DNA from: Prunus persica | Lineage: Eukaryota > Streptophyta > Magnoliopsida > Rosales > Rosaceae | Direction of reading: 5' to 3' | Assembly: GCF_000346465.2 (NCBI RefSeq) | Contig: NC_034016.1 | Coordinates: 15,536,786 to 15,600,785, forward strand | Length of the DNA stretch: 64,000 nt | Part shown: positions 49,457-59,663 of the stretch, piece by piece | Layout: each line of letters opens with the position of its first letter | How positions within the stretch are numbered: the stretch's first letter is position 1 | Notes under the pieces: generated by a model | What the model was told of the DNA's origin: nothing | The model's database searches: none | The model's input: the letters and a program-made list of their open reading frames with translations, nothing else | Translations under genes and position numbers: made by a program

Positions 49457-51004
49457 GTTTTAGATTTTGGGGGTTTAGGCCAAAGTTGGGGGTTTTCACT
49501 TTGCTTTCTCGTAAACCCTTCGGTTTAGTAACCGGGAAATTCATAACGTTCTCCGGTGCCCGGTTAACTGGTATGTCTTATGGGCCCGGTCCGTCCATGT
49601 TCGTTATAGGCTTAATAATGCCCGGTAATTATTTATTGATGGGCTTTTTATAAATAGGCTTATTCTAACATGACATTTTATACAAAAATCTTTAGATCTC
49701 GTTTAGTTCGTGCAAAGATTTGATGATAAATAATTTCTCATGTCTTTTCCTAAGGAATTTGTTTCCTCTATAACTTGGCCCTCAATACTCAATCTGAGCA
49801 TGCCATGCTATATGTCCTCCTCCATTTGTCCCTTTAAAGGGGCTTAACGGTCTGACTTCGATTTCAACAAGGATAAAACTCAACAGAAGGAGAACAATTA
49901 GGGCACCAAAACTTGGAGATCTTGAATCTCCAGTCATTTTAGAGTAAGTCAAGTTTTGAATTGTATGAGAATGTTGGTTGGTATGGTATTAGGCTAATAC
50001 CATTGTCATAAGAGGCTTTATATAGTGTGAATGGAAGTCTTCTTGGTTTAAATGAGTTTTTTGTGTTTTGCCAAATTTGGTTTGAATGAGTTGGATTCTG
50101 TCTTTTCATCACACTCTCATCTTTTTATTTTCCCTTCCATGGTTGCGTTCCGTGGTAACCAAAAGAAAAAGTAAATCCAATGGTCAACTTATAAATTAGT
50201 AATCAATCCATCAATCACCAGCAAATCTTACACCTATAATTAATGTCACACAAGATTTTTTTTTTTTTTTTTTTTAGATAATGAAAAATGCAATTGAAGT
50301 GTCGTAGATACTAATTTTCGTAATTTTAGTTTTTTAATTAATAGGGAGAGATATCTAAATTTAGAAACTCTTTTACTATTGGGACGAAAAGTACTAGTAG
50401 ACCAAAAGCTATAATGCATGCAAATAAACGCTTGAGATATATGCATTTTTTTTAATAGAAAAAAATAATGGGAGTCTCAACATATTCTCAAGTGGTTTTG
50501 AGTTATATTTTTTCATTGACATTTTCAATTAGTTTCAAGTTATTAGAGTGGGTAGATTGATCATAGGTGTTGTTAATATAAACATCTTATGTTGTCAGAC
50601 AATAATTTGAAACGAGAAACATGCTAGAATACACAAAGTTTCAAATAATTAAAAATCAAAATTGAAGTTCGCTCCCCAAAAGAACCCAACACACTTTATA
50701 AGCAGGCCTCCAGGATGAGCTGAAAGAAGTGAAGAGGGCATTGAAACCCACATAACTTGTTTGGATGCAATAACAGGCTAACCATAAACAAGTTTTATTG
50801 CATTCTACTCTTGATCATGACTGAAGTAATAATACTTTGGTGAATTTGGTATTGTTCTTACTCATTGTAATCACTTGTCACATTGTCTGTGTACTTATTC
50901 TTGACAAATACAAGCATCACACACAAATACAACAGTCTGATAAAAGCATATCCAACAAAAGTAAAATTCAAATTTAAAAAATAAAATAAAATGGTGAAGC
51001 TAGC
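49457..51004. other. Spacer holding a truncated PIP-like gene
   Basis: Contains the truncated peptide gene 49782-49937 (separate entry) with its TATA-like CTATATAAAGCC at about 50012-50025, then AT-rich DNA with a T run at 50255-50275. The rest shows no coding signal. Confidence 0.5.
49782..49937 (-). pseudogene. Truncated PIP/PIPL-like secreted-peptide paralogue
   Basis: An open 51-aa frame with an ATG, a hydrophobic signal peptide (FGALIVLLLLSFILVE) and a following EVRPL, equivalent to the EARPM/EARPL just after the signal peptide in the two intact genes. Nucleotide similarity to 51200-51304 covers the start codon and signal peptide. A TATA-like box about 80 nt upstream matches that of the 51-kb gene (CTATAAAAAGACCT there, CTATATAAAGCCTC here). 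After RPL the sequence jumps to a GGGH remnant, and no SGPS motif is left, so the mature peptide region is deleted. Most likely a decayed tandem duplicate. A short secreted product without the active motif cannot be excluded. Confidence 0.65.
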
Positions 51005-51304
51005 TTAGGGGTGCATGATAGTGGCACCAGAATACCCGTGGCCAACACCAGGGCTGGGGCCAGATTTGTCTTTGATTTGATCAGGTAGAATCCGAGTATG
51101 CACCCTGTCTCTGTGTCCTCCACCACCTTTGCTTGGCCCTGAACTCTTCATCCCAACTGACAAACCCTCCATTGTCCCTCTTTCCTTGGTCATTGGCCGA
51201 GCTTCCATTAACCCAACAAGACTAAAACTCAACAGCAGAAGGAGGAGAAGAACTAGACGAAGACCGCGAAAGCATTGAGATCTCGGATTTCCAGTTCCAG
51301 CCAT
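51005..51304 (-). CDS. PIP/PIPL-type secreted signalling peptide precursor
   Basis: 99-aa prepropeptide (start chosen at 51304, where MAG opens a normal signal peptide; an in-frame ATG lies 7 codons upstream). Residues 11-35 contain a Leu-run signal peptide followed by EARP. Two copies of the family motif are present: SSGPSKGGGGH at about 54-64 and SGPSPGVGH at 81-89. Known PIP (PAMP-induced secreted peptide) precursors are processed in the apoplast to a short peptide with a conserved SGPS core and GH end. Arabidopsis PIP1 acts through the receptor kinase RLK7 to amplify immunity. Here the second motif is followed by 10 more residues, so C-terminal trimming would be needed. Single exon, as usual. 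A TATA box TATAAAA lies at 51396-51402 on the minus strand. A truncated paralogue lies 1.1 kb downstream and an intact one at 61.8 kb. Confidence 0.85.
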   Translation of the reverse strand: MAGTGNPRSQCFRGLRLVLLLLLLLSFSLVGLMEARPMTKERGTMEGLSVGMKSSGPSKGGGGHRDRVHTRILPDQIKDKSGPSPGVGHGYSGATIMHP

Positions 51305-53545
51305 TGATTTAGCACTGCAGAGCAATATAATTCAAGTGCTTCAAAAGTTGCATCAGAAGATGTCTTGGTTGGTTGGTTTAGCTAGCTAAGAGGTCTTTTT
51401 ATAGTATCGTATTGGAAGCTCATGTAATTGTAAGTCTATTGGTTTAGATAGCAACAGGGGTTACTTGTTATTTATTTATTTGTTTATGTACCTTTCACGT
51501 ACATCGACTCTATATTAGGTCTTTTTCAAGGAAAACGAACAGTTGATTTAGGAGGAAATGCATTAAGGCACACTACCATTTTCTTGTTGTTGCCATTTCT
51601 GGTTTATTTCAAGTTGGAATCATATTTGTACTTTTGAAATAGATTTCCATCCTCGAAAGGCAGCACCAATTAACAATATAGAAACAGTTTTTAATTTTAA
51701 TTTTAATTTTTTATTGGCTTGTCCAAGCCCCAAAGCCCCTTGGGATTATGAGAAGATTTGTTGACCTCTCCACATGATAAAAATCAGCAATTGCGGTTTT
51801 GCAGCTCGACCCACGATATTCTTCTCTTGTTTCACGTTGTGTTGTGACCCCCAAAAAGGCAGCATTTTCTTCTCTCTCACGATATGGAAAAATAAAAAAT
51901 AAAAAATACATAACGATCATTCCTCTTATTTGAAATGTGTTCTACGCCAAAGATTAATTAGAGATCAATTGACAACCTCTCGATCACATAGTATGAGTCA
52001 AACGTCCACGACAATCATCTACAAATTACACGTGTTACATAAGCTTATAGTTGATTTTATATGTGTGAGAGTTCAAGTTATTTAAACGATTTTAGGTGTT
52101 AAAGAACATCCAATTCAAAATCATAAGATAATGGTTAAGGTAACATTAAGGGAATAACGTTTTATAAAACTCTACCTATTGTGACATGAAATATATTCTC
52201 AACATGCTTCTTCATTTGATCATCAAATAAGTATAGTGTGGCAAAGAATTCACTAGTGTAGTGGTTTGGAGTATTTACTCCCTCGGGCAAGGTCCTAGGT
52301 TCGAGTCTTAACATCCGTGTAGTGTGTGTGAGTTTAGTATGCTATCGCTCCTCTTAATAGAAAAGGTCCTCAGAAATAAGCATAGTGTGCTAACCTTTTT
52401 TCCCCCCTAGTCTACATCAATTCTCTTCATTTTGGATACGTATATAACAAATTTAGGACTTTTGATGTGTCACGAAATAATGACAATAGTTCTTCTAGCT
52501 TGCTTACTTCCACAACACTAATTTGACTCCAAAGCTTGGTGAGCACAGTATCAATATGATGGGGAAAGCCACCTCCAAGCAATAACCCATCAAAGTGTTA
52601 CTACACAAGCAATTAATATTACTTCATGCGAAAGCTTTCGCTGAGATTTCATTGATAGACTCAAAGACTTTGCCGACAATTCCAAATCCAATTGACAATG
52701 TACTTGGTCTCTTTCGAACTCCTAGCAAGCACTATGGGAAGATTTCGTTCATTGATGGCCATCCTCTCTAAAAACTGTGGAATTTTACCAGATTGAATAA
52801 TGTACACAATAATAAGTTAGGTCACCATACTTCCAATTTGAAGGACTACAAATGTAATGCTCCTTAAAAAGCTCAAAATTGATGGGTGTTTACTATATTT
52901 GGTGACGTGTGACAACGTACGTACAGGGATGAAACCCATTTAAAGGTAGCAAGTTCAAACTATTTGGTTAAAGGACAAGAATGCTAATGGTTGCTGACAA
53001 GTATATAAGTTTTTCCTTTATGAAAAAAAAAAACCCCCCATTATAATTATATAACTATAAAAAAGAATGATATTACTAAAATATTGTCAAAACAGTTTCT
53101 TTTGTCACACCGATTGACACCGAATAAATGCAGAATAAGAGAGAAACCAACAAGTGAACACTTAAAGATAAACAACTAGCCCCTTCTTCTCAAAAGTCAC
53201 ATGCTATAAAATTCACTACAAATATATGGATGCCATAATGGATTTATATAGTGTGGTCATGGAAACCCTTCATAAATATGTTAACCCTCATATAAATAAC
53301 CATACATCATGTCCCAAAACTTAGAACAATGCATGTAACTATTTAATGAACCATGTGCAAAATGTGCTAATTGGATAGGCTAGGTTTGGTGTCACCATAT
53401 GTTACGGCAAGAACATACTAATGTCTTGTTTTTACTGGCTAAATTAAATATGCTTAAGCAAATGACTTGTATTTGAAGTGGTTAAAAGTATTTATCCATG
53501 TATCAGAGATCCTAAGTTTAATTATGCCCCTCCCTCAATATTGTT
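51305..53545. other. Spacer between the PIP-like gene and the Cassandra element
   Basis: Promoter of the PIP-like gene at the left, then AT-rich DNA with a SINE-like unit at 52250-52385. The 53455-53545 segment, with a box-B-like GATCCTAAGTTTAATT, may be another SINE piece into which the Cassandra element inserted. No protein gene seen. Confidence 0.5.
52250..52385 (+). mobile_element. tRNA-derived SINE-like element
   Basis: Box-A-like TAGTGTAGTGGTTTGGAG and a well-conserved box B, GGTTCGAGTC, about 30 nt further on, followed by a GTGTGTGAG region and a short tail. Spacing and order fit a Pol III SINE promoter. Target duplication not resolved. Confidence 0.6.
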
Positions 53546-54162
53546 TGTCACATCCCGGGATCGGCTCCGCCGTAGCACGATATTGTCCGCTTTGGGCCCC
53601 CCTCTCTGCCCGCACGGTTTTGTTTCTGGGAGCTCACGAGCAACTTCCCAGTGGGTCACCCATCCTGGGATTGCTCTAGCCCCCAATTCGCTTAACTTCA
53701 GAGTTCCTACAACTCCGAAGCCAGTGAGCTCCCAAAAGGCCTCGTGCTAAATGGATGCGGGTGTGCACATATAAGGTACATCACCCCCTCTCTGTTGGTT
53801 GATGTGGGATCTTACAATCCACCCCCCTTAAGGGTCTGACGTCCTCGTCGGCACACTCGCACCACACGGCAGAGTGGCTCTGATACCAAATTGTCACATC
53901 CCGGGATCGGCTCCGCCGTAGCACGATATTGTCCACTTTGGGCCCCCTTCTCTGCCCGCACGGTTTTGTTTCTGGGAGCTTACGAGCAACTTCCCAGTGG
54001 GTCACCCATCCTGGGATTGCTCTAGCCCCCAATTCGCTTAACTTCAGAGTTCCTACAACTCCGAAGCCAGTGAGCTCCCAAAAGGCCTCGTGCTAGATGG
54101 ATGCGGGTGTGCACATATAAGGTACATCACCCTCTCTCTGTTGGTTGATGTGGGATCTTACA
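53546..54162 (-). mobile_element. Cassandra-type TRIM retrotransposon (complete)
   Basis: Two 271-bp LTRs (53546-53816 and 53892-54162) flank a 75-bp internal region. I count five differences between them, all transitions. On the minus strand the internal region starts with the initiator-methionine tRNA primer site TGGTATCAGAGCC beside the right LTR and ends with the purine tract AAGGGGGTGGAT beside the left LTR. The LTRs begin TG and end CA. Read on the minus strand they contain a 5S-rRNA-like block: GAAGTTAAGCG as in box A, then GGATGGGTGACC and CTGGGAAGT as in box C. This is the hallmark of Cassandra. Flanks ttgtt and atgtt are a decayed 5-bp target duplication. No proteins are encoded. 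Confidence 0.93.
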
Positions 54163-55161
54163 ATGTTTGTATATAAATAAATAAAAGTAAAAGAGAAAAC
54201 CCTAAGAAAAAAAGTCTTAGTTGTCGTCCCCTTTTGGGATTGGCAGCTTGCTTCCCTACCTCCTCCTCTTTCCCTTCATCCCTTCTTTTCTCCTTCCCTC
54301 CCTTTTCCCTCAAGATTGTTAGTTAGTTTATTTTGTGATGTGGAAGCAGTTATCGTGAAACGATGTTGTTTGCATGATATAGTCATCGTATTTTGGCCCA
54401 GGTACACAAGGAGTTGGCTCCCTTCAATATAGTTTGGAGCTCTAAAGAGGGGAAGATGTCTGTTTGAGTTGGGTTCAGGTTTAGCCAGCGCGGGACTATG
54501 GGTTTAGCTGGTACGACGCTGTGATTTTCTTCGGGTTGCCCAGAAGAGGTGGAGTGGTTGTCCTGTCTCTTATTTTTGTTTTAGACTAATAATTTTCAAA
54601 AACTCTTTAGGAGTTTGTTGTGATTTACTTAGGATTTTTATTTCTTTTTAGCTTTTGGCTTTCAATACATTTGCACGGCAGATTTGTATTGTAGGTCTGT
54701 GAGTACATGTGCTTCTAGTTGTTGGATTGGGGATTTAGTTATTGTTTGGGTTATGTGTGATTCTCTCTAGATCAATTTAACATGTTGTTGCATTTGGTTA
54801 CTGGAGAAGATTTATCCATATTCGACACATAGTTGCTTTGTACTTTTGTTTGCTCATCAATAATATACTATTGCTTATTTTATAAATAAATAATAATAAT
54901 AATTTAAAAAAAACTTTTTTAAAAAAAAAAAACTTAAAACGAGCTCATACACGAACAAATAAAATAATAATGTTAATTTACGTAAGTAGAGAATCAAAAC
55001 ATTCATATTTATGTTGATGTCCATAATAAGACAAGTCATTTTCATTACTAATGTTCATTCAAAACTTTTGAGACACGTTATCATTCTTTCTTTTTTAAAC
55101 AATTTAATTACTAATTTCTCAATAGTTTTCTCGGAACTAGAACCTTTTTTGTTCTTGTTTC
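54163..55161. other. Spacer between Cassandra and the copia element
   Basis: AT-rich DNA without a recognisable gene. Poly-A-rich at 54885-54945. Confidence 0.5.
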
Positions 55162-58100
55162 TGCTAAAATATGAAAACTATGAGAGAATATTTGTTTGTG
55201 GGAATTTTCTGTGTATTCTTCTCCTTGTAGGAGGTCATATTTATAATACAACAAAACCTGAATGGGTAAGTAAATAATAAATTCCTAAATCTATTTACAG
55301 TAGGAAATCAGGAATTAAAGTAAATCAATTACAATTATAATAGGAATTCTTAGTGTGTAAGGAAAGTAAGTCAATATCCACAAGTCACGCCAACACTCCC
55401 CCTCACGTTGGTGCATAGATGTTGCCAATGCCCAACTGATCCAGTGAATTGTGGAATGCTTTACTGGAAATTGCCTTTGTCAAAATATCCGCCAATTGAT
55501 CCTCGGATTTCACAAAAGGAAACTGAAACACTTTAGCCTCAAGCTTCTGTTTGATGAAGTGTCGATCCACCTCAACATGTTTAGTACGATCATGTTGAAC
55601 CGGATTTTGTGCAATGGCTATAGCAGCCTTGTTGTCACAAAAGAGATTCATTGTGGATGTAGGTTTATACCCAAGTTCAGTAAGCAGCTTTCTTAACCAA
55701 AGAAGTTCACAAATCCCTTTAGTCATGCCTCTGAACTCGGCTTCTGCACTGGATAAAGCTACTACATTCTGTTTCTTACTCCTCCATGTCACCAAATTAC
55801 CTCCCACGAATGTGAAGTAACCCGATGTGGATTTTCTATCTGTTACATTACCTGCCCAATCTGCATCTGAATAACCATCAATATTTAGATGACCATGCTT
55901 TGAGAACATAAGTCCTTTTCCAGGTGCAGACTTCAAATATCTAAGTATCCGAAGAACTGCATTCATGTGGTCTTCACTTGGAGAGTGCATAAATTGACTG
56001 ACAACACTCACTGCATAAGCAATGTCTGGTCGAGTATGTGACAAATAGATCAATCTTCCCACTAACCTTTGGTATCTTTCTTTGTTAGTTGGAACTTGAT
56101 CCGGATATTCTCCAAGATGATGATTCTGAACAATAGGAGTGTCCGCAGGTTTGCAATCTAGCATTCCTATGTCCGTCAACAAGTCCAAGACATATTTCCT
56201 TTGAGAGAGAAATATGCCTTGCTGCGATCGAGCCACCTCAATTCCCAAGAAATACTTGAGTCCACCTAGATCCTTCATCTCAAACTCAGTAGCCAAATAG
56301 TCTTGTAGCTGTGATATTTCCTGTTTATCATTCCCAGTAATAATCATATCATCAACATAGATTATTAATGCTGTTACCTTCCCTTTTCGATGTTTCAAGA
56401 ACAGAGTATGATCTGAGTTGCACTGTTTGAAACCATTGTTCTTCATTGCCATGGTGAACCGTCCAAACCATGCACGTGGTGACTGTTTCAATCCATACAA
56501 TGCTTTTCGTAACCTGCAAACTGTTCCACTCTGAGTAGTATTATATCCAGGAGGAATGTCCATGTACACCTCCTCCGTGAGTTCGCCATGTAGGAAAGCA
56601 TTCTTTACATCAAACTGGTGTAGTGGCCAATCCAAATTAGCTGCAAGGGACAATAAGACTCTGACGGTGTTTAACTTTGCAACTGGTGCAAAAGTTTCTT
56701 CATAGTCTATACCATAGGTCTGTGTGTACCCTTTTGCCACAAGTCTTGCCTTGTATCGCTCGATAGATCCATCTGCATTATGTTTTATAGTGAACACCCA
56801 TCTACATCCGATAGTCTTTTTTCCTCGTGGTATAGTCTCCAATGTCCAAGTCTGATTTTTCTCAAGAGCTTTCATCTCCTCTTTTATAGCTTGGACCCAC
56901 TTAGGATCTTTCAATGCTTCAGAGACCTTGGTTGGAATATGGATAGCAGACAACTGATGCACAAAAGCCTTGAGTGGTTCAGACAGCTTCTCAGTGGATA
57001 CATGATTTGCAATTGGATACTTGGATGTCTTGCCAATATCAGGTGAATAACGGTTTGGTGGCTTCCCACGATTTTGCCTGAAAGGTAATTGATATCCAAT
57101 AGTTTTATCCTCTAAATGCACAAGTCTAGTAGGAGTATTTACCTCAAAGATAGAGGAATTATGGGACTGGCCGGCACGAGTAGGGGGACCTGATCGAGGC
57201 GCACTCTTGGCCGCTAAGCCAGCACCAGTGGCTCGATCGGATGAACCCATCATCACTGCTTGTCGAACTTCTTCACGGCGAACATAGGCATAAGCTTGGT
57301 CAACAGTAGGGAATGGAGTCATGTGAAGAACATCACTTCGGGCCTTATCAAGACGATCATCAAGGCCATCCAAAAATATGTAAACTCGATCTTCCTGCAG
57401 AATATCATTATAGCGCTTGATATCACTTTCATACTCCATCATATTTGGACGACGAAAATCAATTTCTCTCCATAAGCTTTGGAGAGTATTGTAATAGGTT
57501 TCAATGGAGCCACCAGCTTGTCGCATACGAGAGACTCGTCGTTTCAGATCATAAACCTGAGAAGTGTCAGTGCCATCATAGTAAGTTGTGGCAATTGCAT
57601 CCCACACTGCTTTTGCCGTTGAAAATCGAATGAAATTGCCAATCAAGCTCTGCTCCAGAGAATTGATAAGCCATCCCTTCACAATAGAGTTCTCGGTGCG
57701 CCAGCGAGGAAACGTTGGAGCAGTCGAAGGAGGTTGCGGAAGATCGCCATTAATATATCCCAATTTGTCTTTGCCAGAGATATACAACTCTACAACTTGG
57801 GACCATAGGGCATAGTTGGTGCCATCCAACTTTATGCCAATCTGTGCAGCGGAAGCTTCATAGGTAATTGTCGTCGGAATCGTTGTCTGATTCGGGTTCA
57901 AGGTCGTCGTCTGATTCGAGGTCGGGGTCGTCGTCTGAGTCAAAGTCGGGGTCGTCTTGGTAGGATCCTGATTTAGGATCAATTTCGAGGTCTGAGTCTG
58001 CATCTGCATTAGTTGAGCCACCTGGGCACTCAACTCGGCTATGGTTGGTTGAGAAGGAGAGGAGGAAGCAGTGGTGCTACCGCCATGAGGATTAGAAGAG

Positions 58101-58408
58101 TCATCCTCCCCCATGGTGGCGGCTAGGGTTTAGAAACTAGAGTCAGCAATCCCAAGATCGCCGCTCTGATACCATGCTAAAATATGAAAACTATGAGAGA
58201 ATATTTGTTTGTGGGAATTTTCTGTGTATTCTTCTCCTTGTAGGAGGTCATATTTATAATACAACAAAACCTGAATGGGTAAGTAAATAATAAATTCCTA
58301 AATCTATTTACAGTAGGAAATCAGGAATTAAAGTAAATCAATTACAATTATAATAGGAATTCTTAGTGTGTAAGGAAAGTAAGTCAATATCCACAAGTCA
58401 CGCCAACA
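55162..58408 (-). mobile_element. Ty1/copia LTR retrotransposon, internally deleted, young
   Basis: 3247 bp. The 234-bp LTRs (55162-55395 and 58175-58408) read as identical; they begin TGCTAAAATATG and end CGCCAACA. A perfect 5-bp target duplication gtttc lies at 55157-55161 and 58409-58413. Reading on the minus strand, the primer site TGGTATCAGAGC follows the 5' (right) LTR directly, and a purine tract AGGGGGAG precedes the 3' (left) LTR. A single long frame occupies the interior (next entry). Identical LTRs point to a very recent insertion. The element inserted about 1 kb from the older Cassandra copy. Confidence 0.96.
55403..58114 (-). CDS. Copia Gag fused to reverse transcriptase/RNase H (no protease or integrase)
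   Basis: A 903-codon uninterrupted frame. Residues 1 to about 85 are Thr/Gln/Pro-rich low complexity. About 85-295 is a copia Gag of the UBN2 type with the LDGTNYALW motif and the region ending in YVRREEVRQ. About 340-400 is the segment that normally follows integrase (LPFRQNRGKPPNRYSPD). About 405-650 is the RVT_2 reverse transcriptase with WVFTIKHNADGSIERYKARL, FDVKNAFLHGEL and the catalytic YVDDM. About 730-870 is the RNase H region with ADWAGNVTDRKSTSGY and SSAEAEF. The zinc knuckle, protease and integrase that usually fill several hundred residues between are absent, yet the frame stays open. The product cannot integrate by itself and would depend on a related element. The start at 58114 follows the primer site by about 50 nt. 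Confidence 0.93.
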   Translation of the reverse strand: MGEDDSSNPHGGSTTASSSPSQPTIAELSAQVAQLMQMQTQTSKLILNQDPTKTTPTLTQTTTPTSNQTTTLNPNQTTIPTTITYEASAAQIGIKLDGTNYALWSQVVELYISGKDKLGYINGDLPQPPSTAPTFPRWRTENSIVKGWLINSLEQSLIGNFIRFSTAKAVWDAIATTYYDGTDTSQVYDLKRRVSRMRQAGGSIETYYNTLQSLWREIDFRRPNMMEYESDIKRYNDILQEDRVYIFLDGLDDRLDKARSDVLHMTPFPTVDQAYAYVRREEVRQAVMMGSSDRATGAGLAAKSAPRSGPPTRAGQSHNSSIFEVNTPTRLVHLEDKTIGYQLPFRQNRGKPPNRYSPDIGKTSKYPIANHVSTEKLSEPLKAFVHQLSAIHIPTKVSEALKDPKWVQAIKEEMKALEKNQTWTLETIPRGKKTIGCRWVFTIKHNADGSIERYKARLVAKGYTQTYGIDYEETFAPVAKLNTVRVLLSLAANLDWPLHQFDVKNAFLHGELTEEVYMDIPPGYNTTQSGTVCRLRKALYGLKQSPRAWFGRFTMAMKNNGFKQCNSDHTLFLKHRKGKVTALIIYVDDMIITGNDKQEISQLQDYLATEFEMKDLGGLKYFLGIEVARSQQGIFLSQRKYVLDLLTDIGMLDCKPADTPIVQNHHLGEYPDQVPTNKERYQRLVGRLIYLSHTRPDIAYAVSVVSQFMHSPSEDHMNAVLRILRYLKSAPGKGLMFSKHGHLNIDGYSDADWAGNVTDRKSTSGYFTFVGGNLVTWRSKKQNVVALSSAEAEFRGMTKGICELLWLRKLLTELGYKPTSTMNLFCDNKAAIAIAQNPVQHDRTKHVEVDRHFIKQKLEAKVFQFPFVKSEDQLADILTKAISSKAFHNSLDQLGIGNIYAPT

Positions 58409-59281
58409 GTTTCTTCTTCTTTGAATTAATCTCACGCATTATGTTGTTTTGTTTGTAAGTTCATTTAGTTCCCCCAAAACCAAAATGTCTGCTCTGTGCT
58501 TCGGACATCGGGTACAAAAATTATCTCTGTGCCATAATTAACGTTACCGATGCTTGAATTATGCCATGATGAAGAGCTACACGTGCACCCATAAATTTAG
58601 GGTTCTATCTTCTTTATATTAGTATCGAGGACAAAGAAAGCTAGTTATAAAAATTTGAAAGGTTAACGTTTGGACGATTTAGGGCTGAAGAATGTAAAGT
58701 TTTAAATTGGAAATTTGATAAAATAAAAAATATATAATGACTGATTCTATTACTAGTAATATTAATACATTTTACATAAAATTTCACACATGTCGAACTT
58801 TGTATGCAGTAAATGTAGTTGAGTTAAAGTCTATGTTGATCGTAATGGACCGCTGATTTACTTGGCTTGATTGAACCTGAATTGACGGAGAGGTTCAAAC
58901 TCCAAGCTCCCCACTTATAATTTGGCATGTTGTTGATAATTTTAGGCCACCGAAAACTTGGTAGAGAATGGTCTCTATACAATTTATGGCCAAAAAGGCA
59001 GGAGAGATCTCGTAACAATGTAGTATCGATCCCCGATTTGGCAACATGAAGAGTTTGGAATCTAACAAAAGCAAGGAAGACAAACTCATGGGCTTCGTTA
59101 ATTATTTCCATCACTTTATTATTGCCTAAAAGTCCATGTTTTCTGCACATGTGGTGACTAATGATTTCTCATATCCTTTGGGACAATTGACTCTTTAAAA
59201 GGCAAATCCCAGATGAAATGTATAAAAAGGAAATGGCCAACCTTGGTGGGGTTGCATCTTCATTTATGCTATCTACTTTTT

Positions 59282-59663
59282 AGTTAAATTTTAGAAGTTC
59301 TTTGTAAAATTTCAACTTCAATCACACTCTCTAATTTAGAAACATAAATGCTATAATAATTTTTTTTTTGTTGAGGGAGAGATAATTTTTTAATTTTTTT
59401 TAATTCAACATAAATAGTCCATCTCTATGAAAAAAAAAGAGGAGGCAATATTAATTAAAGGTTTAAAATATTCATTAAATAAGGTATCATTAAATTATAG
59501 AGAGTCATTAGGAGTCCATTCTCTCTTCTCAAATTTAGGAGCTCCTAGAAGTCTCCTTATTTTAGAAGTTGGATAGGGAATATGGTTAGAGGTGGGTTTT
59601 CTCATTTCTTATCTAAATTTTATCTAAGAAGGGTGATTTAGGGAGTCTATTGCAAATGCTCTT
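59282..59663 (+). mobile_element. Dispersed MITE-like element B, copy 2
   Basis: Matches 18286-18600 in the same orientation (shared caaatttaggagc, ggatagggaa and similar blocks). Its right end GCAAATGCTCTTA mirrors the left end TTAGAGCATTCG of copy 1, supporting terminal inverted repeats. The left boundary is approximate, and it contains an extra T-rich insertion near 59360-59400. Confidence 0.6.

Noticed and set aside
53781..54032. 83-aa and neighbouring ORFs in the 53.5-54.1 kb repeat
   Set aside because: They lie in the Cassandra LTRs, which encode no protein.
58824..59150. 108-aa minus-strand ORF
   Set aside because: No recognisable domain or repeat relation, and normal chance length for this much spacer.
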